A DNA stretch of 64,000 nt, from the NCBI RefSeq assembly GCF_037971845.1, contig NZ_CP150227.1, positions 1,240,001-1,304,000 of the forward strand, in the 5' to 3' direction. The position numbers were made by a program, and so were the translations under genes. Positions 22,510 through 31,159 of this stretch are shown piece after piece. Source of the DNA: Paenibacillus sp. FSL R5-0766. Lineage in GTDB: Bacteria > Bacillota > Bacilli > Paenibacillales > Paenibacillaceae. The notes under the pieces were generated by a model. The model did no database searches. It was not told the origin of the DNA and saw only the letters and a program-made list of their open reading frames with translations. Within the stretch, counting starts at the first letter, position 1. Each line of letters opens with the position of its first letter.

Positions 22510-23411
22510 GATGTAATAACCTCCCGTAAAATGGAACTTGCGGCCTGAAGCGCATCGAGGGCATCCTTGATGCGCCAAGCGTCGCGGTCGCGTGGACCGA
22601 CCGCGTTGGATATGGCCCGCAGTTCGAGTGCTGGCACGGCGAACTGCTGGGCAGCTGTTGCCACGCCGAAGCCTTCCATACCTTCGGCGGCGGCATCCGG
22701 CACGCGGCGCAATAGCTCTGCGGCCGTCTCCGCTGTTCCGGTCGCCGTGGACACGGTGACCGCAGTGCCTCCGCTGACAGCGAGCCCGGCCCGCTGTAGC
22801 TCATGGCGCAGGCGAGCGGCAAGCTCTGCGTCCGCCGCCACAATGGACGAGCCGAATCCGAGCTCGTCCACACTAAGGAAGCCGTCTGGCGTCTGCGAGC
22901 CCAGATCGGCGGCAACCATAGCGTCGGCTACCACGAGGGAGCCGACGTCTGCCCGGCCGGGGAACCCGCCGCCGATGCCGGCACTGATCACCAGCATGTA
23001 GGCTGGTGAAGATCCGGCTCCGGCAAGGGGCCCCGGCCTTGAAGATGTGGCAGATGCCTGTGCCACATCCGATGGGCTTGGCGCGGTGGAACCCTGCGCC
23101 AACGCCCTAGTGCTTGCAGCCGCTACGGCATATGCCAATGTAGCGGCTGTTCCTGCTGCGGCCGAGGCTGGGCCAACGCCCGCAGCGATGACATCAAATC
23201 GTTCCGCGCCCGTGTCTCCCAAACCACGGAGGACCGCATCTTTCTCCGCATCAACCGCGGTTACAATTAACACACGTTGTGATGAATTTGCTTGTACCGG
23301 ACTTATATCTGAAGTGTTTATTTCCCCCGTTGAATCCCCGTGGTGTCCACTATTTTCGAATGATGCGTTTGGTTTATTATTCTGATCTTTATCCTGTCTA
23401 TGTTCATTCAT
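22506..23411 (-). CDS. mqnB: Futalosine hydrolase MqnB
   Basis: Protein of 301 residues that removes hypoxanthine from futalosine, a nucleosidase of the MTA/SAH family. The core begins RVLIVTAVDAEKDAV at about residue 45, has VISAGIGGGFPGRADVGSLVVAD and ends with EGMEGFGVATAAQQF and ALELRAISNAVGPRDRDAW, where Asp is likely catalytic. It is longer than usual because of a hydrophilic 44-residue N-terminal extension and an Ala/Ser/Pro insert near residues 100-130. The middle of the gene is very GC-rich compared with neighbours. AAGGAG precedes the ATG. It forms an operon with mqnD. Confidence 0.92.
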   Translation of the reverse strand: MNEHRQDKDQNNKPNASFENSGHHGDSTGEINTSDISPVQANSSQRVLIVTAVDAEKDAVLRGLGDTGAERFDVIAAGVGPASAAAGTAATLAYAVAAASTRALAQGSTAPSPSDVAQASATSSRPGPLAGAGSSPAYMLVISAGIGGGFPGRADVGSLVVADAMVAADLGSQTPDGFLSVDELGFGSSIVAADAELAARLRHELQRAGLAVSGGTAVTVSTATGTAETAAELLRRVPDAAAEGMEGFGVATAAQQFAVPALELRAISNAVGPRDRDAWRIKDALDALQAASSILREVITS

Positions 23412-23603
23412 CTCGGATTCTCCTTATGAGGTATTAGAAGTGTAACATATGCCTCCATAGTATCTTTCTTACAGCAAGCTTCTAGTTACACTTCTTCGGG
23501 TTACTACTTACTTCTATATTTTCGTGTAAATGTATAGTTCAACTTATATAAATGGAATTCGGGCATATATTTGTCCACTACAAAGGGACATTTATCTTCA
23601 TTT

Positions 23604-23767
23604 TGTCTTTCAAAGAGTGGACACTTTTTCTAAAAAGATACTATATCCATCCAGGAAAATGAAACACTATATATAGATGTTTTCAGATATAAAATTAAAA
23701 ATGATCTATATGTAGAATATCAATTCCGAAGTGCTTTCTTATGTCCGTGTCCACCCTTTGAAAGACA
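23604..23767. repeat. 164-bp segment with 20-bp terminal inverted repeats
   Basis: TGTCTTTCAAAG-A-GTGGACA at 23604-23623 is the inverse complement, 19 of 20 bases, of the 20 bases at 23748-23767. The interval between is AT-rich and non-coding. An additional TGTCCACT occurs at 23572-23579. The shape suits a small non-autonomous element or a regulator-binding array; no clear target duplication is visible. Confidence 0.65.
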
Positions 23768-24062
23768 TATCTACAATATGTATGCTCAGTGCGGACAGCT
23801 CGAGTTGGCCCTCCAAACGAACAGATAAACGATTGAAAAGGCTGGAGTCTGCCCGACCCATCCAACGCGAATCATATATAGCCCTTCGGATTTTTAGACC
23901 AACAAGCCAAATGAATAACGGGCCCAGTCTACACTTGACCACTGCATAGTAGCTCATTTGTGCAAACCCGAATTTAAGCAAATACACAGTTTTGCTAACT
24001 CTGATATAGCTGCCCACTTTACGGCCTACCGTTTGTGCAGACAATAGATCTATAAACGCGAG

Positions 24063-24100
24063 ACAACACAACACAACACAACACAACACAACACAACACA
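24063..24100. repeat. Pentanucleotide tandem array (ACAAC)
   Basis: Seven full ACAAC units plus three bases, perfect. It lies in the mqnB-gntR gap. On the minus strand it would encode a Cys/Val repeat at the start of a frame without a ribosome binding site, which I do not accept as a gene. Confidence 0.95.
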
Positions 24101-24468
24101 TCTAACGCATAACAGACCTAACAATCAATCAGATTAAACGCGCACAAAAAAATAATCAATATGCAGTGATTATTGAACAATATTTCATTTCCATCATAAC
24201 GGAAGGGGAAAGACCTGAACAACCTTTGCATGTAATTCTGTCAAAAGCGGTCAAGCAAAGTTTTGGGTAGCCGTATCACTTCAAGTAGCCACATCTAGCC
24301 ACATCGCTTCAGATAGCGGTTTTGCTTCACTTCATGTGAACGCAATCCTGATCGAGCCCCGTCCTAAGTCGAAATGAACCTGCTTCCCCAAATTATATAT
24401 GTCATTTAAACCATATAACCTATCTTTATTAACGTACTCCCAATAAAACAAGAAGTCAAAGTCAACGG

Positions 24469-24512
24469 TTGACAATTCGATTTAACTGTATTAATAATAG
24501 TAGTACAGTTAA
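24469..24512 (+). promoter_or_regulatory. Promoter and palindromic operator of the first GntR/ABC module
   Basis: TTGACA (24469-24474) is a perfect -35 box; a -10 region lies near 24491-24498. A perfect 9-bp inverted repeat, TTAACTGTA (24482-24490) and TACAGTTAA (24504-24512), encloses the -10 region. This is the expected site for auto-repression by the GntR protein encoded downstream. Confidence 0.75.
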
Positions 24513-24657
24513 TACACCTAAGAGTTGAATATGTACGGCTCTACAGCTGTACTGCTTAGGTACCGCCTTTTTACACCTAGATAACTACACATACACCTCA
24601 GATACAGTCATTTAAACCCATGGGTTATTTCACACATTTACAGAAAGGAGGTGCGGG

Positions 24658-25047
24658 ATGTTCGAATTAGATGTACGCAGCCGTAAGGCGATCTACGAGC
24701 AACTAGTGGACAAAGTAAAAGAAATGATCGTATACGGTATTCTAAAGCCCGACGAGCAGCTTCCTTCCGTTCGTGCGTTATCCACGCAGCTGACCGTGAA
24801 TCCAAATACGATTCAGAAAGCGTATCGTGAGCTTGAACGTGAAGGTTACATTTATTCTTTGCAGGGAAAAGGGAGCTTCGTATCATCGTCAGTGGAACAT
24901 CCGAATGAAGCCATGAGAGATGAGATCAGAGAGTCTCTGGTGAAGTTGATTGCAGAAGCTTCGTATTCCGGTTTGACCAAAGCGGATATGACGCTTTTAT
25001 TTGAGGAAGCGATGGCCCGTATAGAGAAGGAGGAGCCTCATGATTGA
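24658..25047 (+). CDS. GntR family regulator, YtrA subfamily
   Basis: Protein of 129 residues. An N-terminal GntR winged helix (RSRKAIYEQLVDKVKEMIVYG ... LPSVRALSTQLTVNPNTIQKAYRELEREGYI) is followed by a short C-terminal dimerisation tail of about 50 residues, which defines the YtrA subfamily. These repressors control adjacent ABC transporters, often induced by cell-wall-active antibiotics. AAAGGAGG lies six bases before the ATG. The stop overlaps the start of the ATPase gene, giving a three-gene operon (regulator, ATPase, permease). The operator upstream supports self-regulation. The inducer is unknown. Confidence 0.9.
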   Translation: MFELDVRSRKAIYEQLVDKVKEMIVYGILKPDEQLPSVRALSTQLTVNPNTIQKAYRELEREGYIYSLQGKGSFVSSSVEHPNEAMRDEIRESLVKLIAEASYSGLTKADMTLLFEEAMARIEKEEPHD

Positions 25048-25942
25048 GCTGAATCAAGTCGTCAAAGCGTTTGAACAGGAAAAGGCAGTGGATGGCGTAA
25101 GTATGCACATACATAAGGGGTCGATCTATGGTTTGCTCGGTTCCAACGGGGCAGGCAAGACATCGCTGCTCAAAATGATGGCTGGCATCTATCGTCAGGA
25201 CAGCGGGACTGTTCGTATCGAAGATAATGAGATTTATGAAAATATGGATCTCAAAGGCCGCACAATTTTTATGGCCGATTCGCCCTACTTTTTCCCGCAA
25301 TCTTCAATAACTCAGATGGCTGCATTTTATCGTTCGGTATATCCGCGCTGGAATGAGGAACGGTTCAAGCAACTGGCTACCGTGTTCAAACTGGATGTAA
25401 AACGCAAGTTACATCGCATGTCCAAAGGCATGCGCCGTCAGGCAGCCGTATGGCTGGGACTTAGCTGTATGCCTGAAGTACTGCTGATGGATGAGCCGAT
25501 TGACGGGCTTGACCCGGTCATGCGCCAGCAGATCAAAAACCTGCTGTTCCAGGAAGCAGCTGAACGTCAGGTAACCATTGTCATCTCGTCGCACAATTTA
25601 CGTGAGATCGAAGATCTGTGTGACCATGTGGCGATTATGCATAAAGGCCGAATTATTGTAGAGAAGGATCTCGATGATCTGAAGGCGGATACGCATAAAA
25701 TCCAAGTTGCTTTCCGTCACCCGGACCATGCCAAAGCCATGGAGGAGCAGATTGATATTTTGCATGAAGAGAAACGGGGAAGCGTGTCCCTGTATATTGT
25801 CAAAGGCAACCGACAACAGGTAACCGATCAATTCCGTGTACATGATCCGTATCTGCTGGATGTACTGCCTTTGACGCTCGAAGAAATCTTTATTTACGAA
25901 ATGGAGGACGCAGGGTATGATATTCAACCGATTGTTCTGTAA
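25040..25942 (+). CDS. ABC transporter ATPase (YtrB-like)
   Basis: Protein of 300 residues with one ABC cassette. Walker A is GSNGAGKTS, the signature is the variant MSKGMRRQ and Walker B is EVLLMDEPIDGLD, followed by SSHNLREIEDLC (switch histidine). The C-terminal 80 residues are a small accessory domain. It overlaps both neighbours (eight bases with gntR, 26 bases with the permease gene). It should power the large permease encoded next. Similar modules in Firmicutes respond to bacitracin, ramoplanin or vancomycin-like stress, but nothing in the sequence fixes the substrate. Confidence 0.9.
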   Translation: MIELNQVVKAFEQEKAVDGVSMHIHKGSIYGLLGSNGAGKTSLLKMMAGIYRQDSGTVRIEDNEIYENMDLKGRTIFMADSPYFFPQSSITQMAAFYRSVYPRWNEERFKQLATVFKLDVKRKLHRMSKGMRRQAAVWLGLSCMPEVLLMDEPIDGLDPVMRQQIKNLLFQEAAERQVTIVISSHNLREIEDLCDHVAIMHKGRIIVEKDLDDLKADTHKIQVAFRHPDHAKAMEEQIDILHEEKRGSVSLYIVKGNRQQVTDQFRVHDPYLLDVLPLTLEEIFIYEMEDAGYDIQPIVL

Positions 25943-27944
25943 CCGGGGCATCCTGATCCAAAATTTCAGACAGCATGGATGGATAGGCATTTTATATCTC
26001 ATCACATTGTTGTTCTCACTTCCGTTATATATCGCTACCGAGTACAGGGACGTGCCACAACAGATTACAAGTTTGTTTCAGGCCAATGGTGAAGTGCAGA
26101 TTTTGTTCGCTATCACACTGCCCGTAGCGGCTGGCATCTTTCTTTTTCGGTATATTCAGTCCGGTGCACCTTCGGATCTGTTCCATAGTTTGCCGTTACG
26201 TCGTAAACATCTATTAACGGTGAATCTGTTGACCGGATTTGTCATGATCCTGATTCCAATCTGGATTACAACTGCGATTACCGGCTGGGTATGGGCGGTA
26301 CTGGATCAACCTGCGTTTCTGTTTGATGGCAGTACAATCTGGATGTGGGGCTTGAGCATGAGTATCTACTCGCTGTTTATGTTCATGCTAACTGTGGCGG
26401 TGGGCATGTGTATTGGTCAATCTGTATTGCAGGGACTCACCGTGTACGCACTCGTCTTGTTACCTGTTGTCGTATGGTTCATTATGTCACTTCATCTCCA
26501 GCATTATTTGCTCGGATATGCTTCTGAAGAAGTGGGCTTTAATGCGGAGAAACTCTCACTTGTCCTGCGTGTGGGTTCGATCAGTAACCTCCCTGTAATC
26601 CGTCAGGAGTTAATAATCTATGCTATATTTGCAATCCTGTTTATTCCTCTAACCTATGTGCTTTATGCGAAGAGACAGGTTGAATCTGCTACTCAAGCAG
26701 TTACGTTTAAGCTTATAAAACCTATATTCCGCTTTGGATTGATGTTTACATTGGTTCTGATTGGCGGAGGTTACTTTACAATGATTGCTCCAAGAGGATC
26801 ATCTGGATGGGGAATCTTCGGATATATCCTCGGAGGAATTGTAGGTTATATCGTTGCGGAGATGATTATTCGCAAAACATGGCTGATCTGGAGCAGCAGG
26901 CTGCTACCCAAGCTGATTCTATATGGTATCATCGCTGGTCTGATACTGTACGTACCTATTGCCGACTGGAATGGATACGCCGCTCGAGTGCCTGAAATGA
27001 GCAAGGTGAACAGCATCAAGCTTGGTGGGGAGAGATATACTTACAGTAACGGTGTCAGTCAGAAAAAAGACGATGCTCACCTCTATTCTAATGATCCGGA
27101 ATACATGGGGGCAGTTATCGCTCTTCATCAAAAAATCGTGGATTCCGATCTTCCTTTACTGGATGATCCAATTAATACAGGTATGCGTAATGACGAGTCT
27201 ATATTAATTAACTACAAGCTGGATAACGGCAAAGTGATGAAACGTAAATACTACATTCCAGAAGCGGAATTCCATCAGGAATTAATGGCTCTGAAACAGT
27301 CTCAGGATTACAAAAGAGTCGCCTTTGAAACGTATAAGCTGGATGAAGATGCGTTAAGTTTCGGCATTCGCTCTGCCATAAGTTCATACCGGAAGGTTTA
27401 TATTAGCAATCCGGAGCAAGTCCGTGAGTTCAAAGCATTGTTGAAACAGGACATTTTGGATCAGACCTATGAAGAACAGCGCTCCTCGTGGCAGTCGTTT
27501 GCTTACGCGGAGATGAATCAGGACTCTACTTCGAAAGATCCATTTCAACCGAGGGAGATGTGGAATTTTGAGATCAAACCTAGCTATGATCGGGTATTGA
27601 CTTGGCTGAAGGAGAACAAATTATACGACCAGTTGCTTGTCCAGGCAGATGAGATTGTCTCCGCTCAGTTTGCGAAGCAGGAGATTAACAGTCCGGGTTC
27701 GCTTCAGTGGACTGCTCCGCAGCCAGAATATATCGATGGAAATCTAAGTGGTAACAAACAGATAGCGACTAAAAACAAAGAAATCATTAGTGATTTGCTC
27801 AAACGTCAACGGTCTGGTTATCTAACAGAGAAAGATACCATTTATCAGATCAAGTTGAATGTAACACGTGGCGAGAACATCTATATGATGTTGAAAGAAG
27901 AGGATCTGACAGAGGCAATGAAAGCTATTTTGGTCAATCAATAA
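25917..27944 (+). CDS. ABC transporter permease with large extracytoplasmic C-terminal domain
   Basis: Protein of 675 residues. Residues 1-350 hold about nine hydrophobic helices, beginning WIGILYLITLLFSLPLYIA, with the loop SGAPSDLFHSLPLRRKHLL typical of YtrC/YtrD-like ABC-2 permeases. Residues about 355-675 form a hydrophilic domain without transmembrane segments, likely outside the cell, rich in charged and aromatic residues. The ATG at 25917 follows ATGGAGGACGCAGGGT and overlaps the ATPase gene. The module probably senses or moves an envelope-associated compound. The C-terminal domain is not one I can name. Confidence 0.8.
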   Translation: MIFNRLFCNRGILIQNFRQHGWIGILYLITLLFSLPLYIATEYRDVPQQITSLFQANGEVQILFAITLPVAAGIFLFRYIQSGAPSDLFHSLPLRRKHLLTVNLLTGFVMILIPIWITTAITGWVWAVLDQPAFLFDGSTIWMWGLSMSIYSLFMFMLTVAVGMCIGQSVLQGLTVYALVLLPVVVWFIMSLHLQHYLLGYASEEVGFNAEKLSLVLRVGSISNLPVIRQELIIYAIFAILFIPLTYVLYAKRQVESATQAVTFKLIKPIFRFGLMFTLVLIGGGYFTMIAPRGSSGWGIFGYILGGIVGYIVAEMIIRKTWLIWSSRLLPKLILYGIIAGLILYVPIADWNGYAARVPEMSKVNSIKLGGERYTYSNGVSQKKDDAHLYSNDPEYMGAVIALHQKIVDSDLPLLDDPINTGMRNDESILINYKLDNGKVMKRKYYIPEAEFHQELMALKQSQDYKRVAFETYKLDEDALSFGIRSAISSYRKVYISNPEQVREFKALLKQDILDQTYEEQRSSWQSFAYAEMNQDSTSKDPFQPREMWNFEIKPSYDRVLTWLKENKLYDQLLVQADEIVSAQFAKQEINSPGSLQWTAPQPEYIDGNLSGNKQIATKNKEIISDLLKRQRSGYLTEKDTIYQIKLNVTRGENIYMMLKEEDLTEAMKAILVNQ

Positions 27945-28120
27945 GCTGAGCTGTATCAGTTGTTAACTATCTGCGGGAAGGGTTCTCCCGTTGATCGAAA
28001 GTTTTATTCAACCAGTAAAACCAGATTTACTTGACCAGACACAATGAATGGAATATATTAGAAAAAGGTAGGGTTCGAGTGACTCGTTCAATCGAATCCC
28101 ATATGGAACGGCTTATGAGG

Positions 28121-28168
28121 GAAGCACCCGTAAGAGCAGGCAAATGCCTGACTTGCGGGTGCTTTTTT
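28121..28168 (+). terminator. Terminator downstream of the first GntR/ABC module
   Basis: AAGCACCCGTAAG (28122-28134) pairs with CTTGCGGGTGCTT (28152-28164) with one wobble, an inner CAGGCA/TGCCTG hairpin stacks inside, and six T residues follow. Confidence 0.85.
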
Positions 28169-28230
28169 GTCGTTCGCTGATTTCGTTGGCTATTCTACTA
28201 AATATATTAGAAGAAAGGGTGTAGAGACGC

Positions 28231-29178
28231 ATGCAAACAGAAGCGTGGAAGGAAACGATAAATGAACAGGAGGCAATAGCAGGTAGCCATAGTCAGATGA
28301 TGGAACAAAGTAACGTACGGCATCGTCAATTGCCATCGATGACTCATCTTATTTTCAGATCACGCCTGCTTATAGGGCTTGTGATTCTGTTCAGCGCAGG
28401 CACGATCTATTTTGCTTCTTCAGTCGAGGCAGCGGATATAGATCTTGGCGTAACCGCGCAAAAAGCATGGGACTCTGTATTGAACAAAGCCGATGCACAA
28501 ACCAAGTTAACGTTGAAGCAAGCTTACGAGAAAGTGGGGAACTGGAAGGCTCAAGAGCAGGCTTGGGAACAAAAGATAAAGACACTTCATGCTGCCAATA
28601 CCGCGGAATTGGAGCGATTACGTGTAGAAATAAGACAAACCGATGAAGCGAAGGTCGCAGCTTTAGCTGAAAAGGTAAAGCAAACACAGGCCCGATATGA
28701 ACCGCTATTCGCCCTCTATAGTTCAGTCAATAGACAGTTGGATGCAGCCAAAGCCATCAAAAATAAGGAATGGAGTGCAGCGATCCGCACTCAGGCAGAG
28801 ACGTTGAGACCGGTTGTGAAGCTTGCCAGAGAAGATATCCGGATCAAGAAAAAGGAACTTGCTGAAGCACGCAAACGGAAGAGCACTGAAATAAAACGTT
28901 TACGAACTATGCTAGCAGGGGCCGACTCCGCGAAGAAACAGATTCAAACGGCTAAAAAACAGGCAAGTCTGGCGAAAGAACGATATTCCAACGCTCTACA
29001 ACAGTTCAAACAGAGCACGAAGCAAGGCCAACCGTCACGTGTACTCAGCTCATTGAACACCTTGGCGTCTGCAGCAGAGAAGTGGGCAGGCACAAAACAA
29101 CATATCCACACACTGGAGCAAAAAGTATCCACTACGTATGTGAAAGTCAGACAGGAAATCGCCAAGAGACCCAAATAA
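28231..29178 (+). CDS. Exported coiled-coil protein, unknown function
   Basis: Protein of 315 residues with a long charged N-terminus (45 residues), a hydrophobic segment LLIGLVILFSAGTIYFASS ending SVEA-ADID, which could be a signal peptide cleaved near residue 70 or a membrane anchor, and then an Ala/Lys/Glu/Gln-rich, almost entirely helical region with heptad spacing (for example EKVKQTQARYEPL, IRIKKKELAEARKRKST). No catalytic motif is seen. A GAAAGGGTG ribosome binding site precedes the ATG. The esterase gene follows 71 bases later in the same direction and may share the transcript. The protein could be a wall-associated structural or tether protein; this is a guess from shape only. Confidence 0.65.
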   Translation: MQTEAWKETINEQEAIAGSHSQMMEQSNVRHRQLPSMTHLIFRSRLLIGLVILFSAGTIYFASSVEAADIDLGVTAQKAWDSVLNKADAQTKLTLKQAYEKVGNWKAQEQAWEQKIKTLHAANTAELERLRVEIRQTDEAKVAALAEKVKQTQARYEPLFALYSSVNRQLDAAKAIKNKEWSAAIRTQAETLRPVVKLAREDIRIKKKELAEARKRKSTEIKRLRTMLAGADSAKKQIQTAKKQASLAKERYSNALQQFKQSTKQGQPSRVLSSLNTLASAAEKWAGTKQHIHTLEQKVSTTYVKVRQEIAKRPK

Positions 29179-29249
29179 GAGGAAACCCGGTCCTCTCCGC
29201 AACGTACACAACTTTAGATGTAAAGACGCTTCGATGATGATGGAACGAG

Positions 29250-30284
29250 GTGGAGCTATTGCAGTCCAAGTTGGAAACGAAACGTACGGGGGCCAAAGGT
29301 TTTAAACGTAAACGTTACTGGATTCCCAGCGTTGTACTAATTTTGATCATAGGTTTTATTGGGATTGGTACACAATGGACACCCAAAATAACAGTATTTT
29401 TATTAAAATCATTGATTGAAATTGCTAATCCAGACACAAATAGCAAGGACACTACGCTCTCGGATGGGATAACTCGTGTTGCGGATGTACCCTATGCAGA
29501 CGATGGGCGTAATGACAGTACGCTGGATATCTATTATCCTTCCGTAACATCGGAACCTTTGCCTGTTGTGTTGTGGGTTCATGGTGGTGGATGGGTCTTG
29601 GGAGACAAAGTGGACATCGCAGATTATGCCGTACAATTAGCCAAGCAGGGCTACGTTGTTGTCAGTATGAATTATGCGCTCGCACCAGATACGAAATATC
29701 CCACTCCCGTGATCCAGGCGAATCAGGCTTTGACTTACGTGAAGAACCATGTCATTGAGTATCAGGGTGACCCGGAAAACATATTTCTCGCAGGCAATTC
29801 GGCAGGTGCCCAGATTGCAAGTCAGACTGCGGCAGTGGTGACGAATCCTTCCCTCGCCAAGCTGATGAATATAACACCAGCCGCCCAGCCGGAAGAGTTA
29901 CGCGGGGTCCTTCTATTCTGTGGTCCATACAATCTAAGCACAGTAGCCAATACAGGCTTTCCACTCATACGGACATTTCTCTGGTCATATACGGGAGTCA
30001 AAACATTCGAAGACTATCCACGTCTGCATGAAATGTCGACCGTGCTTCAGGCCACAGCAGCGTACCCGCCTGCATTCATCACCTCAGGCAATGATGACCC
30101 GTTGACCAGTCAATCGATTGAGCTGGTACAAGTATTGAAGCGCCTTGATGTTGAGGTGGAAACCTTGTTTTTCTCAAACTCATCAGAGAAGCTGGGACAT
30201 GATTATCAATTTGATCTGGAGAGTGATGCTGGACAACAGGCGATACATTCGGCAGTACGATTCATGCAACAGTATAGTCGATGA
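29250..30284 (+). CDS. Membrane-anchored alpha/beta hydrolase (esterase/lipase, HSL-like)
   Basis: Protein of 344 residues. A basic N-terminus and one hydrophobic helix (residues about 26-43) suggest membrane anchoring with the enzyme outside. The hydrolase domain carries the HSL-type oxyanion motif HGGGWVLGD, nucleophile elbow GNSAG (Ser), a later Asp in GNDDPLT and His in KLGHDYQFD, the full triad. It should cleave carboxyl esters of small or medium acyl compounds. The frame opens with GTG at 29250, partly inside GAACGAGGTGGAG; an internal TTG is possible, so the exact start is uncertain. The downstream nikR gene has its own spacing of 52 bases. Confidence 0.85.
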   Translation: MELLQSKLETKRTGAKGFKRKRYWIPSVVLILIIGFIGIGTQWTPKITVFLLKSLIEIANPDTNSKDTTLSDGITRVADVPYADDGRNDSTLDIYYPSVTSEPLPVVLWVHGGGWVLGDKVDIADYAVQLAKQGYVVVSMNYALAPDTKYPTPVIQANQALTYVKNHVIEYQGDPENIFLAGNSAGAQIASQTAAVVTNPSLAKLMNITPAAQPEELRGVLLFCGPYNLSTVANTGFPLIRTFLWSYTGVKTFEDYPRLHEMSTVLQATAAYPPAFITSGNDDPLTSQSIELVQVLKRLDVEVETLFFSNSSEKLGHDYQFDLESDAGQQAIHSAVRFMQQYSR

Positions 30285-30336
30285 GCAGACAAGTCTGTGG
30301 TACACTCGAAGCAAATGAGGGCGCAGGAGGAGAAGT

Positions 30337-30873
30337 ATGGCAGATAAAGAAGATTTGACCCGGTTCGGGGTGGCGTTTCCTACACCTCTGATTGAGCAGT
30401 TTGACCAGTATATTGAGGAACAGGGATACAAAAACCGATCCGAGGCTTTCCGTGATCTTGTTCGCAAAACATTACTTCAACCTTCTGCACTGCAATCTGA
30501 TCAGGATGTCGCAGGCACCATTGTGATGGTCTACGATCACCATATCAGTGATCTTCCCATTCGTTTGATGGAGCTGCAACATGAGGCGCATCATGACATC
30601 ATTTCCAATATGCACGTGCACTTGAACCATGACCAATGCCTGGAGGTAATTGCCGTACGGGGTAACCTGGGACGATTGCGTCATTTGCATCAACAGATCC
30701 AGGTACAAAAAGGTGTTTTGTATGCGGAGCTGTCTGTGACTTATGTAGATGAACTCAACAAACTGGCTCATGCTCAGAGTCGTCAGGAGGGCAATCCGGA
30801 TCAAAGTCTGGATCACAATCAAAGTGCAGGTCAGCATGGTCACAGCCATCATCATCATCGCTCTGCGGAGTAA
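30337..30873 (+). CDS. nikR: Nickel-responsive regulator NikR with His-rich tail
   Basis: Protein of 178 residues. An N-terminal ribbon-helix-helix DNA-binding domain (LTRFGVAFPTPLIEQFDQYI ... NRSEAFRDLVRK) is followed by an ACT-like nickel-binding domain. The nickel ligands of E. coli NikR are conserved: His in YDHHISD, His-X-His in MHVHLNHDQCLEV, and its Cys. The C-terminus is extended by about 30 residues ending in a His-rich run (QHGHSHHHH) not present in E. coli NikR, which may buffer metal. It represses nickel uptake when nickel is plentiful. A terminator separates it from nikA, so it is probably monocistronic. Confidence 0.93.
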   Translation: MADKEDLTRFGVAFPTPLIEQFDQYIEEQGYKNRSEAFRDLVRKTLLQPSALQSDQDVAGTIVMVYDHHISDLPIRLMELQHEAHHDIISNMHVHLNHDQCLEVIAVRGNLGRLRHLHQQIQVQKGVLYAELSVTYVDELNKLAHAQSRQEGNPDQSLDHNQSAGQHGHSHHHHRSAE

Positions 30874-30919
30874 GACAAATACGGATGTAATTTCTATGAA
30901 AATATAGCAAATCTAAAGA

Positions 30920-30958
30920 ACAGACCAGTGGTTAGATGCCAACTGTCTGTTTTTTTTT
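30920..30958 (+). terminator. nikR terminator
   Basis: ACAGAC-c-AGT (30920-30929) pairs with ACT-GTCTGT (30942-30950), followed by a run of eight T residues. Confidence 0.82.
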
Positions 30959-31066
30959 GTTTGTTATAATACCTGACTTTATAGAGCACTACAAATGCTC
31001 GGTTATACAACTTTTTATTTATTAATTCTGAAATATGAAAAAATATGGATTGCGAAGTTAACTTTG

Positions 31067-31097
31067 TTGACATATGATTTGTATTTTGTGCTACAAT
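31067..31097 (+). promoter_or_regulatory. Candidate nikABCDE promoter
   Basis: TTGACA (31067-31072) and an extended -10 box TGCTACAAT (TACAAT at 31092-31097) are separated by 19 bases, slightly long, which would suit a regulated promoter. No clear GTATGA-type NikR palindrome is visible by eye. Confidence 0.5.
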
Positions 31098-31159
31098 TTC
31101 TCTGAAAAGTAACACGATAAAAGGGAGTGCAACACATATTTAGAGGGGGAACGACCAGA

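Larger units (their letters stand above)
23412..24657. other. Long intergenic region between mqnB and the gntR module
   Basis: About 1.25 kb separating divergent genes. It is AT-rich and I find no credible gene. It holds repeated TGTCCAC motifs with a 164-bp inverted-end segment (23604-23767), a pentamer array (24063-24100) and the promoter/operator of the gntR gene (24469-24512). Any small RNA here cannot be judged by eye. Confidence 0.55.

Noticed and set aside
22567..23001. Plus-strand frame of 144 codons opposite mqnB
   Set aside because: High GC opens frames opposite mqnB; the product is low-complexity Ser/Ala/Arg and mqnB motifs lie on the other strand.
23739..24101. Minus-strand frame beginning in the ACAAC array, a possible phase-variable gene
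   Set aside because: No ribosome binding site, translation of the array gives an implausible Cys/Val run, and the rest resembles no protein.
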